Program-made: the position numbers and the translations under genes | Part shown: positions 17,070 through 25,112 of the stretch, piece by piece | How the letters are laid out: the number at the start of each line of letters is the position of its first letter | Numbering within the stretch: position 1 is the first letter of the stretch | Notes under the pieces: generated by a model | What the model was told of the DNA's origin: nothing | Databases searched by the model: none | The model's input: the letters and a program-made list of their open reading frames with translations, nothing else | Assembly (NCBI RefSeq): GCF_900115115.1 | Contig: NZ_FOVI01000007.1 | Span: 1 to 64,000 of the forward strand | DNA: 64,000 bases | Direction of reading: 5' to 3' | Source of the DNA: Paenimyroides ummariense | Lineage (GTDB): Bacteria > Bacteroidota > Bacteroidia > Flavobacteriales > Flavobacteriaceae

Positions 17070-18464
17070 TTATAATATCAGTCGCAATCGTTCGCCTTTT
17101 GGCGTAATTAAATCAATACGAAGCTGTTGCTGATTTAGTTTTGATAAAATTTCGTTTGCATGTTCGGTATTTTCAATTTTAGATCCGTTCACTGCCAATA
17201 TAATGGAGTTTTTTAATTCGCCTTCGTAAGGTTTATAACGTTCGTTAGAAATTCCGTTGATTTTTACGCCATAATTTATACCTAACGCTTTTTGTTCTGT
17301 TGGCGATAAATTTTCGATTTCAAAACCGTTAAACTGAACTTGGGCAATTTCTTTTTTACTTAATCTAACCAAAAATTCTTCGTCTTTATTATTTCGTTTT
17401 AAAGAAACTTTTACTTCATCGTTCGGACGTTTGGTTGCAATAATGCTGTTTAAATCTAAAAACGAATTAATTCCTTTGTTATCAATCTTATAAATAATAT
17501 CTCCTTTTTTAAGCCCGGCTTGTTCGGCACCCGAATTTTTTGTAACGCTTTCTACGTAAAATCCTTGTTTAAAATTCAATTTGTTTTCGGCAGCAACCTG
17601 ACTGTTTATTTCGTAACCCTGAACGCCCAAAATTCCCTGCTGTACTTTTCCGTATTCCATTAAATCGTTCACAATTTTCCGAGCCATGTTTGAAGGAATA
17701 GCAAACGAATAACCAACATAAGATCCCGTTGCAGAAGATATCATGGTATTAATACCAATTAAATCGCCGTTGCCGTTTACCAATGCACCGCCCGAGTTTC
17801 CCGGGTTCACAGCAGCATCGGTTTGTATAAACGATTGAATTCCGTTTTCTGATAAATTCCGTGCCTTGGCAGATACAATTCCGGCAGTAACGGTCGATGT
17901 TAAATTATACGGATTCCCCACAGCCAAAACCCAATCGCCTACACTAATGGCATCAGAATCGGCAAAAGCAGCAAAAGGCAGTTTTTCGTTGGTATCAATT
18001 TTTAAAAGTGCAATATCCATTTTAGAATCAGTTCCAATCAACTTCGCTTTAAAAGTACGGTTGTCGTTCAACGTTATTTCCAGTTCATTTGCGTTTTGAA
18101 TCACGTGGTTGTTGGTTACAATGTATCCGTCTTCAGAAATAATTACGCCCGAACCTGTACCAACTTGTGCGTAGGTTTTATTTCCGCCTTGGTATCCGTA
18201 AAAATATTCCATAATCGGGTTTCGCGGCGCATTTCTAAAAGATACATTTTTAACGTGCACAACCGCATGTATGGTTTTTTCGGCTGCCAATTTAAAATTC
18301 GGTGCTTCAAAAGCTGTATTTGCAACATTTCTAAATGGTGCGCTTGTTGTTATTGTGTTTGAATTGTTTAAGAAAGAATCTTCTTCAAAAAACAATTTGT
18401 ACGATCCCAAAGTTACAACACCACTTAACAACGATGTTGCTAAAATAGTTCCTATATTTTTCAT
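17070..18464 (-). CDS. degP: Trypsin-like periplasmic protease, DegP/HtrA (Do) family
   Basis: Envelope quality-control serine protease. The start MKNIGTILATSLLSG at 18464 is chosen because it begins a signal/anchor sequence; the longer frame adds an unlikely 19 residues. From there it has 464 residues. The catalytic triad is H120 (VTNNHV), D150 (KMDIALLK) and S224 (NPGNSGGAL). Two PDZ domains follow (about 275-365 and 380-464). Its last codons are duplicated at 14469-14542. Confidence 0.93.
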   Translation of the reverse strand: MKNIGTILATSLLSGVVTLGSYKLFFEEDSFLNNSNTITTSAPFRNVANTAFEAPNFKLAAEKTIHAVVHVKNVSFRNAPRNPIMEYFYGYQGGNKTYAQVGTGSGVIISEDGYIVTNNHVIQNANELEITLNDNRTFKAKLIGTDSKMDIALLKIDTNEKLPFAAFADSDAISVGDWVLAVGNPYNLTSTVTAGIVSAKARNLSENGIQSFIQTDAAVNPGNSGGALVNGNGDLIGINTMISSATGSYVGYSFAIPSNMARKIVNDLMEYGKVQQGILGVQGYEINSQVAAENKLNFKQGFYVESVTKNSGAEQAGLKKGDIIYKIDNKGINSFLDLNSIIATKRPNDEVKVSLKRNNKDEEFLVRLSKKEIAQVQFNGFEIENLSPTEQKALGINYGVKINGISNERYKPYEGELKNSIILAVNGSKIENTEHANEILSKLNQQQLRIDLITPKGERLRLIL

Positions 18465-18571
18465 GTTTAAATAGAATGTTTGTTTATTTAACATTAAAAT
18501 TAAAATATGTTTAAATAACAAAAAAGCAGTTTAACGCATGTTAACACAACTTAACGAAGCTTTAATAATTG

Positions 18572-18579
18572 TATATTTG
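18572..18579 (+). promoter_or_regulatory. -7 element of dapF, possibly leaderless transcript
   Basis: TATATTTG ends only 4 bases before the ATG at 18584. Since Bacteroidota transcripts start about 4-7 bases after this element, the mRNA may begin at or next to the start codon. A TTA rather than TTG lies 18 bases upstream. Confidence 0.5.
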
Positions 18580-18583
18580 TAGT

Positions 18584-19378
18584 ATGAAAAACGTAACTTT
18601 TTTTAAATATCAGGGAACAGGAAACGATTTTGTAATGATTGACAATCGCACGGAGTTTTTCCCAAAGAAAAATGTAGAATTGATTGAAAAATTATGCGAC
18701 CGAAGATTTGGAATTGGTGGCGACGGATTGATTTTATTGGAAAACGATGCTACTGCCGATTTTAAAATGGTGTATTACAATGCCGATGGGAATGAAAGTA
18801 CCATGTGCGGCAATGGTGGTCGCTGTATTGTTTCGTTTGCTCATTTTTTAGGAATTTTTTCAAAGGATACTACGTTCAATGCGATTGACGGTCTGCATCA
18901 TGCCACAATTAATGAAAATGGAATTGTTGCGTTACAGATGATCGATGTTGTAAAAGATACCATAAAAAAGGATACTGAATTTACGTTTTTGTTTACCGGA
19001 TCGCCACATCACGTTGCAATGGTAAATGATATTCAAAATTTTAATGTTTTTGAAAACGGAAAGAATATTCGTTACAGTGATCAATACAAACCTGGCGGAA
19101 CCAATGTGAATTTTGTTGAACAGTTATCAAACAATTCTTTTAAAATTAGAACTTACGAACGGGGAGTGGAAGACGAAACTTTGTCTTGCGGAACCGGAGC
19201 AACAGCTGTGGCAATTGCCATGAACAGTTTAGGTAAAACGGCTGCAAACAAAATAACTATTCAAGTACAAGGTGGTGATGTGCAGGTTACGTTCGATCAA
19301 AACGAAGAAAAATATTACAACGTAATGTTAACCGGTGCAGCCAAACAGGTTTTTAAAGGAGAAATTTCTATTGATTAA
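18584..19378 (+). CDS. dapF: Diaminopimelate epimerase
   Basis: Converts LL- to meso-diaminopimelate for peptidoglycan and lysine. Start at 18584 (MKNVTFFKYQGTGNDF) because the family begins here; the upstream ATG adds only MYICS. It has 264 residues. The two active-site Cys are visible in MCGNGGRC and in LSCGTGATAVA. It is followed after one base by an acetyltransferase and then mltG, an apparent three-gene operon for cell-wall metabolism. Confidence 0.95.
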   Translation: MKNVTFFKYQGTGNDFVMIDNRTEFFPKKNVELIEKLCDRRFGIGGDGLILLENDATADFKMVYYNADGNESTMCGNGGRCIVSFAHFLGIFSKDTTFNAIDGLHHATINENGIVALQMIDVVKDTIKKDTEFTFLFTGSPHHVAMVNDIQNFNVFENGKNIRYSDQYKPGGTNVNFVEQLSNNSFKIRTYERGVEDETLSCGTGATAVAIAMNSLGKTAANKITIQVQGGDVQVTFDQNEEKYYNVMLTGAAKQVFKGEISID

Positions 19379-19379
19379 T

Positions 19380-19916
19380 ATGTTTTTAAAAGGAAACCAA
19401 GTTTATTTACGCGCATTGGAACCCGAAGATTTATCGTTTCTGTACGAAATTGAAAACGACGAAACTTTGTGGGAAGTCAGCAATACGCAAACACCTTATT
19501 CTAAATGGTTGTTGAAGAATTATTTGGAAAATAGCCATCAGGATATATACGAAGCCAAACAGTTACGATTAGCAATTGTAGAAAAATCGACAGATAATTT
19601 AATCGGATTAATCGATTTGTACGATTTCGATCCAAAAAACAGCAGGGTAGGATTGGGCATTGTGATTAAAAATCCTTCTGAAAGAAATAAAGGTTTTGGT
19701 AGCGAATCTGTAAAATTGCTTTTAGGTTACGCGTTTCAGGTTTTAAACGTGCATCAAATATTTGTTAATGTTGCCGAAACAAATAGTGCAAGTATCAAGC
19801 TTTTTTCTAATTTTGGGTTTGAAAAAATCGGAGTAAAAAAACATTGGAACAAAGTTGGTTCTGTTTATGTCGATGAAACGCTGTATCAATTAATAAATCC
19901 TTTAAATGAAAATTAA
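19380..19916 (+). CDS. GNAT family acetyltransferase
   Basis: A 178-residue N-acetyltransferase. Start at 19380 because MFLKGNQVYLRALEPEDLSF is the usual RimJ/RimL-like beginning and the longer frame overlaps dapF. The acetyl-CoA pocket shows as VGLGIVIKNPSERNKGFGSE, and NSASIKLFSNFGFEKIG is the conserved C-terminal motif. The substrate is unknown; spermidine/SpeG-like and ribosomal-protein types are both possible. It overlaps mltG by 11 bases. Confidence 0.88.
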   Translation: MFLKGNQVYLRALEPEDLSFLYEIENDETLWEVSNTQTPYSKWLLKNYLENSHQDIYEAKQLRLAIVEKSTDNLIGLIDLYDFDPKNSRVGLGIVIKNPSERNKGFGSESVKLLLGYAFQVLNVHQIFVNVAETNSASIKLFSNFGFEKIGVKKHWNKVGSVYVDETLYQLINPLNEN

Positions 19917-20943
19917 TAAATTAGTAAGCTACGTTTCCATTCTCGGAGTTTTTGTAGCATTAATATTCGGATACATGTTGTACCGAAAAGCGTTTACGGC
20001 AAACACCAATTTTTCTGAAAAAAGCATCTACATTCTTGTTCCAACCGATGCTACTCATGCGCAGGTTCAAGATTCGTTGAAGAAATATGTAAAAGATTAT
20101 GAATCGTTACAAGGGTTGTTTTCTAAATTAGGCGAATCGGCTACGGTTGAACCGGGAAGATATTTGATTGAAAACGGATACAATAATTACCGAATTATAA
20201 AATCGTTACGCCATAACGTTCCGGTTAAGCTGACTTTTAATAATCAAGAAACACTTCAGAAATTACTACAACGTATTGCATCGCAAGTTGAACCCGATGT
20301 TGCCGATTTGTATCAGTCATTCACAGAACCTGCTTTTTTACAAGAAATGGGTATGACCAAAGATAATGTTTTGGCAATGTGTATGCCAAATACCTATGAA
20401 GTTTATTGGAACAGTACGCCATTAAAGATTAGAAATCTATTGCAAAAATCGTATGTTCGATTTTGGAACGATGAACGCAAAGCAAAAGCACAAGCGTTGA
20501 ATTTGTCGCTCGTTGAAGTTTCTTCATTGGCTGCAATTGTTCAAAAAGAAACGGCAAAAGTAGATGAACGCCCAAAAGTTGCAGGAGCTTACCTTAATCG
20601 TTTAAATAAAGACATGCTTTTACAAGCCGATCCAACAGTTGTTTATGCAAAGAAAGCTTTAAGTAACGATTTTGAACAAGTTATAAAACGCGTTTATTTA
20701 AAAGATTTGGTTTTAGATCATCCATTTAATACCTACAAATACAAAGGTGTTCCAAAAGGATTAATTGCAATGCCCGATGAAAGCTCGATTGATGCCGTGC
20801 TAAATGCTGAAAAACACAACTACATTTATTTTTGTGCAAGTGTAGAACGTATGGGTTATCACGAATTTGCAAGTACGATTGAAGAACATGCTGCAAACCG
20901 AGATAAATATACGGCTTGGTTAACAAAGAATAATATAAAATAA
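19906..20943 (+). CDS. mltG: Endolytic peptidoglycan transglycosylase MltG
   Basis: Cleaves nascent glycan strands and so limits their length. It has 345 residues with one N-terminal membrane segment (about 8-25). The YceG catalytic region has LAAIVQKETA (the Glu is the expected catalytic residue), AGAYLNRLNKDMLLQADPTV, and HPFNTYKYKGVPKGLIAMP. It is co-transcribed with dapF and the acetyltransferase gene and ends at a strong terminator. Confidence 0.94.
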   Translation: MKINKLVSYVSILGVFVALIFGYMLYRKAFTANTNFSEKSIYILVPTDATHAQVQDSLKKYVKDYESLQGLFSKLGESATVEPGRYLIENGYNNYRIIKSLRHNVPVKLTFNNQETLQKLLQRIASQVEPDVADLYQSFTEPAFLQEMGMTKDNVLAMCMPNTYEVYWNSTPLKIRNLLQKSYVRFWNDERKAKAQALNLSLVEVSSLAAIVQKETAKVDERPKVAGAYLNRLNKDMLLQADPTVVYAKKALSNDFEQVIKRVYLKDLVLDHPFNTYKYKGVPKGLIAMPDESSIDAVLNAEKHNYIYFCASVERMGYHEFASTIEEHAANRDKYTAWLTKNNIK

Positions 20944-20971
20944 AAAGGTTGCTGTAAAGCAACCTTTTTTT
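20943..20971 (+). terminator. Terminator of the dapF-mltG operon
   Basis: AAAAGGTTGCT and AGCAACCTTTT pair around a 3-4 base loop and are followed by TTT. Confidence 0.85.
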
Positions 20972-21044
20972 AGCAATACCTGTTAGTGTTTGTGATTTTT
21001 ATTTTAAAAGCCGACCTTTGCCAGCTCAATAAAAAATAAACACC

Positions 21045-21581
21045 ATGAAAAAATGTTTGTTAGCTGCACTTTTAGTAGCAAATACAACTGCATGTTTTGC
21101 ACAATCTACATTAGAAAATATTGGTAAAGTGAGTTTAGGTTTGCAAGGAGCCGAGTTTTCTTACGAACTTCCGTTAAGTAAAAGTTTGCTTTTAGAAAGT
21201 GCAGCCGGTTTAGGTGTGGGAATGGAAGTGGATCACAATAAAAGTACTTATAGTTTTTATTTGCTAGATCCTGTGCCATTTGTTTCTACAGAATTAAAAT
21301 GGATCTACAATCGTGAAAAACGCGAAGCAAAAGAGAAGAATAATGCCAACAATGCCGGAAACTATGTAGGTTTACAAACAAAATACAGTTTTGGTCATCC
21401 TAATAGTCTTGCGCTAAACAAAGCTCTTTTAACCGATATTCATTGGGGATTGCAACGAAGTTTAGGTACAAAATTTACATTGAATACCAACATTGGTTTA
21501 GGTTATATGTACGATTTTGATACTACTTACGGAGATGTTGCACCTGTACTTCGACTAAAATTTGGTTACCGCTTGTTTTAA
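21045..21581 (+). CDS. Hypothetical outer-membrane-like protein
   Basis: A 178-residue exported protein (MKKCLLAALLVANTTACFAQ). The mature part has alternating strands with aromatic ends (LGLQGAEFSYELPLSKSLLLESAAGLGVG; ...LGYMYDFDTTYGDVAPVLRLKFGYRLF), ending in Phe as small beta-barrel outer membrane proteins do. I cannot name a family. Single gene between the mltG terminator and the ABC-F gene. Confidence 0.65.
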   Translation: MKKCLLAALLVANTTACFAQSTLENIGKVSLGLQGAEFSYELPLSKSLLLESAAGLGVGMEVDHNKSTYSFYLLDPVPFVSTELKWIYNREKREAKEKNNANNAGNYVGLQTKYSFGHPNSLALNKALLTDIHWGLQRSLGTKFTLNTNIGLGYMYDFDTTYGDVAPVLRLKFGYRLF

Positions 21582-21635
21582 TATACAATATCAGTTTCAA
21601 TACATAAGTCATCATATTCATAAGCCAAAAAAACG

Positions 21636-21643
21636 TATTTTTG
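21636..21643 (+). promoter_or_regulatory. -7 element of the ABC-F gene
   Basis: TATTTTTG, 18 bases before the ATG at 21662. It argues for that start, since the alternative upstream start (21641) overlaps the element. Confidence 0.55.
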
Positions 21644-21661
21644 TGCTTCAAGAAATCAATC

Positions 21662-23524
21662 ATGAACTATCTTTCAGTAGAAAATATATCAAAATCTTTC
21701 GGAGCACGCACGCTGTTTGAAGGCGTATCGTTTGGTATCAACAAAGACCAGAAAATTGCCTTTGTAGCTAAAAACGGAACCGGAAAATCTACCATATTAA
21801 GTATTATCAACGGATTGGATTTTCCCGATACCGGTCAGGTTGTGATCCGCAAAGGAATCCGTATGGAGTTTTTATCACAAGAACCTAATTTACAAGACGA
21901 ATTAACGGTTGAAGAAAGCATTTTTGCATCAGATAACAAAATTCTGAAGGTTATTGAACGATACGAAAAGGCGTTGGAGAACATGGACGATCAAGAGGAA
22001 TATCAATTGGCGTTCGACCAAATGGATCAATACAATGCTTGGGATTTTGAAACGCAGTACAAGCAGATTCTTTTCAAATTAAAGCTCGAAGATTTAAAAG
22101 CAAAGGTTAAAAATATGTCGGGTGGGCAGCGCAAACGATTGGCGTTGGCAATTATTTTGATTAATAAACCCGATTTGTTGATTTTAGATGAGCCTACCAA
22201 TCACTTGGATCTGGAAATGATTGAATGGTTGGAAGATTACTTTGCAAAAGAAAATATTACGTTGTTCATGGTTACGCACGACCGTTTCTTTTTAGAGCGA
22301 GTTTGTAACGAAATCATTGAATTAGACAACGGAAAAATATATCAATACAAAGGAAATTATTCGTACTATCTGCAAAAGAAAGAAGAGCGTATTGCATCTG
22401 AAAACGCATCGATCGATAAAGCAAAAAACTTGTTTGTAAAAGAATTGGAATGGATGCGTCGTCAGCCAAAAGCACGTACTACCAAGTCAAAATCGCGTCA
22501 AGACGATTTTTATGTAATTAAAGATAAAGCCAATTCGCGCCGTAAAGAGCATGTTTTAGAGTTGGAGATCAACATGGAACGTATGGGATCGAAAATCATT
22601 GAAATGCACAATGTTTCCTTGTCTTTTAACGATAAAATAATCCTGAAAAACTTCGATTATCTGTTTAATCGTGGCGAGCGTATTGGTATCATCGGTAAAA
22701 ACGGAACAGGAAAATCTACCTTTTTAAATATATTAACACAAACACTTCAGCCCGATTCTGGTAAAGTGGTGATTGGCGATACCATTAAGGTTGGTTATTA
22801 CACACAAAGCGGCATCAACCCGAAACCCGAGCAAAAGGTTATTGATATCATTAAAGAATATGGCGAATACATTCCGTTGACAAAAGGCAGAACCATTTCG
22901 GCAGGACAGTTGTTAGAACGCTTTTTGTTCGATCGAAAAAAACAGCACGATTTTGTTGAGAAATTAAGTGGTGGCGAATTAAAACGATTGTATTTGTGTA
23001 CGGTTTTAATTCAAAATCCAAATTTCTTGATATTAGATGAGCCTACAAATGATTTGGATATTGTTACGTTGAATGTATTGGAAAATTTCTTGTTAGATTA
23101 TCCGGGATGTTTATTGGTAGTTTCGCACGACCGTTATTTTATGGATAAAATCGTAGATCACTTATTTGTGTTTAGGGGCGAAGGAGAAATTGAAGATTTT
23201 CCGGGCAACTATTCCGATTTTAGAATTTACGAAGATTCTGTAGAACCTGTAAAAGATGATACGTCGAAAGAAAAAGTAAACTGGAAAGATAATCAGCCTA
23301 AAAAATTTGGATTAAGTTTCAACGAACAAAAAGAGTTTTCTAAAATTGAACGCGAAATAAAAGATCTGGAATATCAGAAAAAGCAAATCGAAGACGGTTT
23401 TTCAAACGGAACTGTTTCTGATGATGAGATGATCTCAAAAGGATTAGAACTTCAAAAAATAATTGAAACTTTAGAAGAAAAAGAAGAACGCTGGTTTGAA
23501 CTTTCTTCAAAAATGGAGGAATAG
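21662..23524 (+). CDS. ABC-F family ATPase
   Basis: Soluble tandem ATPase of the ABC-F class, which act on ribosomes in translation; closest in layout to Uup/EttA. It has 620 residues from the ATG at 21662 (MNYLSVENISKSFG). Domain 1 has Walker A AKNGTGKST and signature MSGGQRKR; domain 2 has GKNGTGKST and LSGGELKR. Between them is the charged linker (about 240-300). The C-terminus has a coiled coil (FSKIEREIKDLEYQKKQIE ...) as in Uup. No membrane segments. Confidence 0.92.
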   Translation: MNYLSVENISKSFGARTLFEGVSFGINKDQKIAFVAKNGTGKSTILSIINGLDFPDTGQVVIRKGIRMEFLSQEPNLQDELTVEESIFASDNKILKVIERYEKALENMDDQEEYQLAFDQMDQYNAWDFETQYKQILFKLKLEDLKAKVKNMSGGQRKRLALAIILINKPDLLILDEPTNHLDLEMIEWLEDYFAKENITLFMVTHDRFFLERVCNEIIELDNGKIYQYKGNYSYYLQKKEERIASENASIDKAKNLFVKELEWMRRQPKARTTKSKSRQDDFYVIKDKANSRRKEHVLELEINMERMGSKIIEMHNVSLSFNDKIILKNFDYLFNRGERIGIIGKNGTGKSTFLNILTQTLQPDSGKVVIGDTIKVGYYTQSGINPKPEQKVIDIIKEYGEYIPLTKGRTISAGQLLERFLFDRKKQHDFVEKLSGGELKRLYLCTVLIQNPNFLILDEPTNDLDIVTLNVLENFLLDYPGCLLVVSHDRYFMDKIVDHLFVFRGEGEIEDFPGNYSDFRIYEDSVEPVKDDTSKEKVNWKDNQPKKFGLSFNEQKEFSKIEREIKDLEYQKKQIEDGFSNGTVSDDEMISKGLELQKIIETLEEKEERWFELSSKMEE

Positions 23525-23633
23525 GTATCATTTCTCAAACACAGTTACTATTTGAATTTCTTTTGCAAGGATACAAACAAAAGCATAAAGCATTGATTTT
23601 TTTGTTGTTATAAGATTTTGTTAACAATTAACT

Positions 23634-23665
23634 CCAAAAAAGGCTCGCACTATGTACGAGCCTTT
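23634..23665. terminator. Bidirectional terminator between ABC-F and hmuY-like genes
   Basis: AAAAAGGCTCG and CGAGCCTTT pair around CACTATGTA, between convergent genes. Confidence 0.8.
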
Positions 23666-23685
23666 GTAAAATATGTTGTTATATC

Positions 23686-25098
23686 TTATAGTAAAGAATA
23701 AACAAATGTAGGGTGCCCTCTTTCTAAATTAGGCAACGCACCACCGGTCATTTTAATTTTGTAGATGTTTCCTGCCGGATCTTTCAATACAAAGAAAATA
23801 TCAGTCTTTAACACGAACTGAGATACAGGATCTCCATTTGGACCAGGAGCACTTGTACCTCTCCATAATGATCCAATACCTCTTTGATCATTGATAAATT
23901 TAGATTGATCAACATTAGCCATTGTGAAAGCATCGTAAGAGAAATCAGCAGTAGAAACACTATATGCTAATGCTCCTCCTCTACTGTTATTCACAATAAA
24001 ATCTGGATAGAAATATGGAATTAATTGTCCGCCACCCATATTAACTGTGTTTACAAAGGTAGTAAAGTTAATATCCCATTTTTCTTTTTGAGGTTCTACA
24101 TTAACTGTAGCATTAGCCGTAAAGCTAAAGAAGTTAAAGTTAAAAGCAGCATTTTTATCAATTAAAACTTCATTGAATGTTGTAGCATTTAAATCAGCAT
24201 ATTGAAATTTATAACCATTACCATTTCTTAAAATTCTAACTTTTTTCCAACCTCTGTGAGATCCACTATCAGCAGACGGTTTTCCTAAATCCGGAGGTGT
24301 AGAACCTGGATTGCTACCTAAATTAATTAAGTAAACAGAGTTTTCAGCATCGTTAGCTGAAACTTCAGCAATTGCAGTTTCAGTAATTACACCTGTTGGA
24401 TTATCAACTTGATTAAGATTGCCTGATCCTTGAGAAATTAACATGGTATTATCTTCTGCCACAACAGCTGCAAGATTTGTACTATTTAAAGATTTTACAG
24501 ACATTTTCACAGAATTATTCAAGATAACTCTAAATTCGTTACCTGAATAAAATCCTAAATCCCAAGAAACACGTGGTACAGTTGTCATTGCTCCACTACT
24601 TAAATCGATATAAACTTGGTTAGCTTGTGAAGGACCACCAACTTGTGGAGCTAACGATCTACCTGTAAGTGCCGTTTCGTTAAAATTTAAAACCGTGGTG
24701 TTGTTTCCTGTAATCTCATAGTTAGTTGAGATTGCATTAATTGTATATTTTACATTTTTAACCTCACCTTCAACTGCAGGAACTAATTTATTGAATTTGA
24801 AAATTACTTTAGATACACCAGCTTCAAACGGAACAGTTAATGTTGATGCAGATCCTGTTGGGTTTGTCGTGTAATCAATACCATATTCAGCTTCGGTTTC
24901 AGTTACGCCTAATGTAATAGTTCCTGCTGCTGTTGTAGCTTTTGAGAAAGAAATAACAACATCTGTTACATCTTCGGTTAAATTTGCAGACGGAACAGCA
25001 AAACTTACTGCAAGTGCTCCTGAATCTACTCCATCATCATCTTTACAAGAATAAACTGCTAAAATCAGAAACGAAAAAAATAATAAATACTTCTTCAT
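23686..25098 (-). CDS. HmuY-family haem-binding lipoprotein
   Basis: A 470-residue lipoprotein (lipobox AVYSC). An N-terminal Calx-beta-like region (about 30-140) is followed by a HmuY-type region starting at about 160: NQVYIDLSSGAMTTVPRVSWDL and FYSGNEFRVILNNSVKMSV. HmuY captures haem outside the cell and hands it to the TonB receptor in Porphyromonas. Known HmuY proteins are about 215 residues, so this is an enlarged version. It follows the receptor gene by 14 bases on the same strand, so they form one operon. Confidence 0.85.
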   Translation of the reverse strand: MKKYLLFFSFLILAVYSCKDDDGVDSGALAVSFAVPSANLTEDVTDVVISFSKATTAAGTITLGVTETEAEYGIDYTTNPTGSASTLTVPFEAGVSKVIFKFNKLVPAVEGEVKNVKYTINAISTNYEITGNNTTVLNFNETALTGRSLAPQVGGPSQANQVYIDLSSGAMTTVPRVSWDLGFYSGNEFRVILNNSVKMSVKSLNSTNLAAVVAEDNTMLISQGSGNLNQVDNPTGVITETAIAEVSANDAENSVYLINLGSNPGSTPPDLGKPSADSGSHRGWKKVRILRNGNGYKFQYADLNATTFNEVLIDKNAAFNFNFFSFTANATVNVEPQKEKWDINFTTFVNTVNMGGGQLIPYFYPDFIVNNSRGGALAYSVSTADFSYDAFTMANVDQSKFINDQRGIGSLWRGTSAPGPNGDPVSQFVLKTDIFFVLKDPAGNIYKIKMTGGALPNLERGHPTFVYSLL

Positions 25099-25112
25099 GA
25101 TATAATTATATA

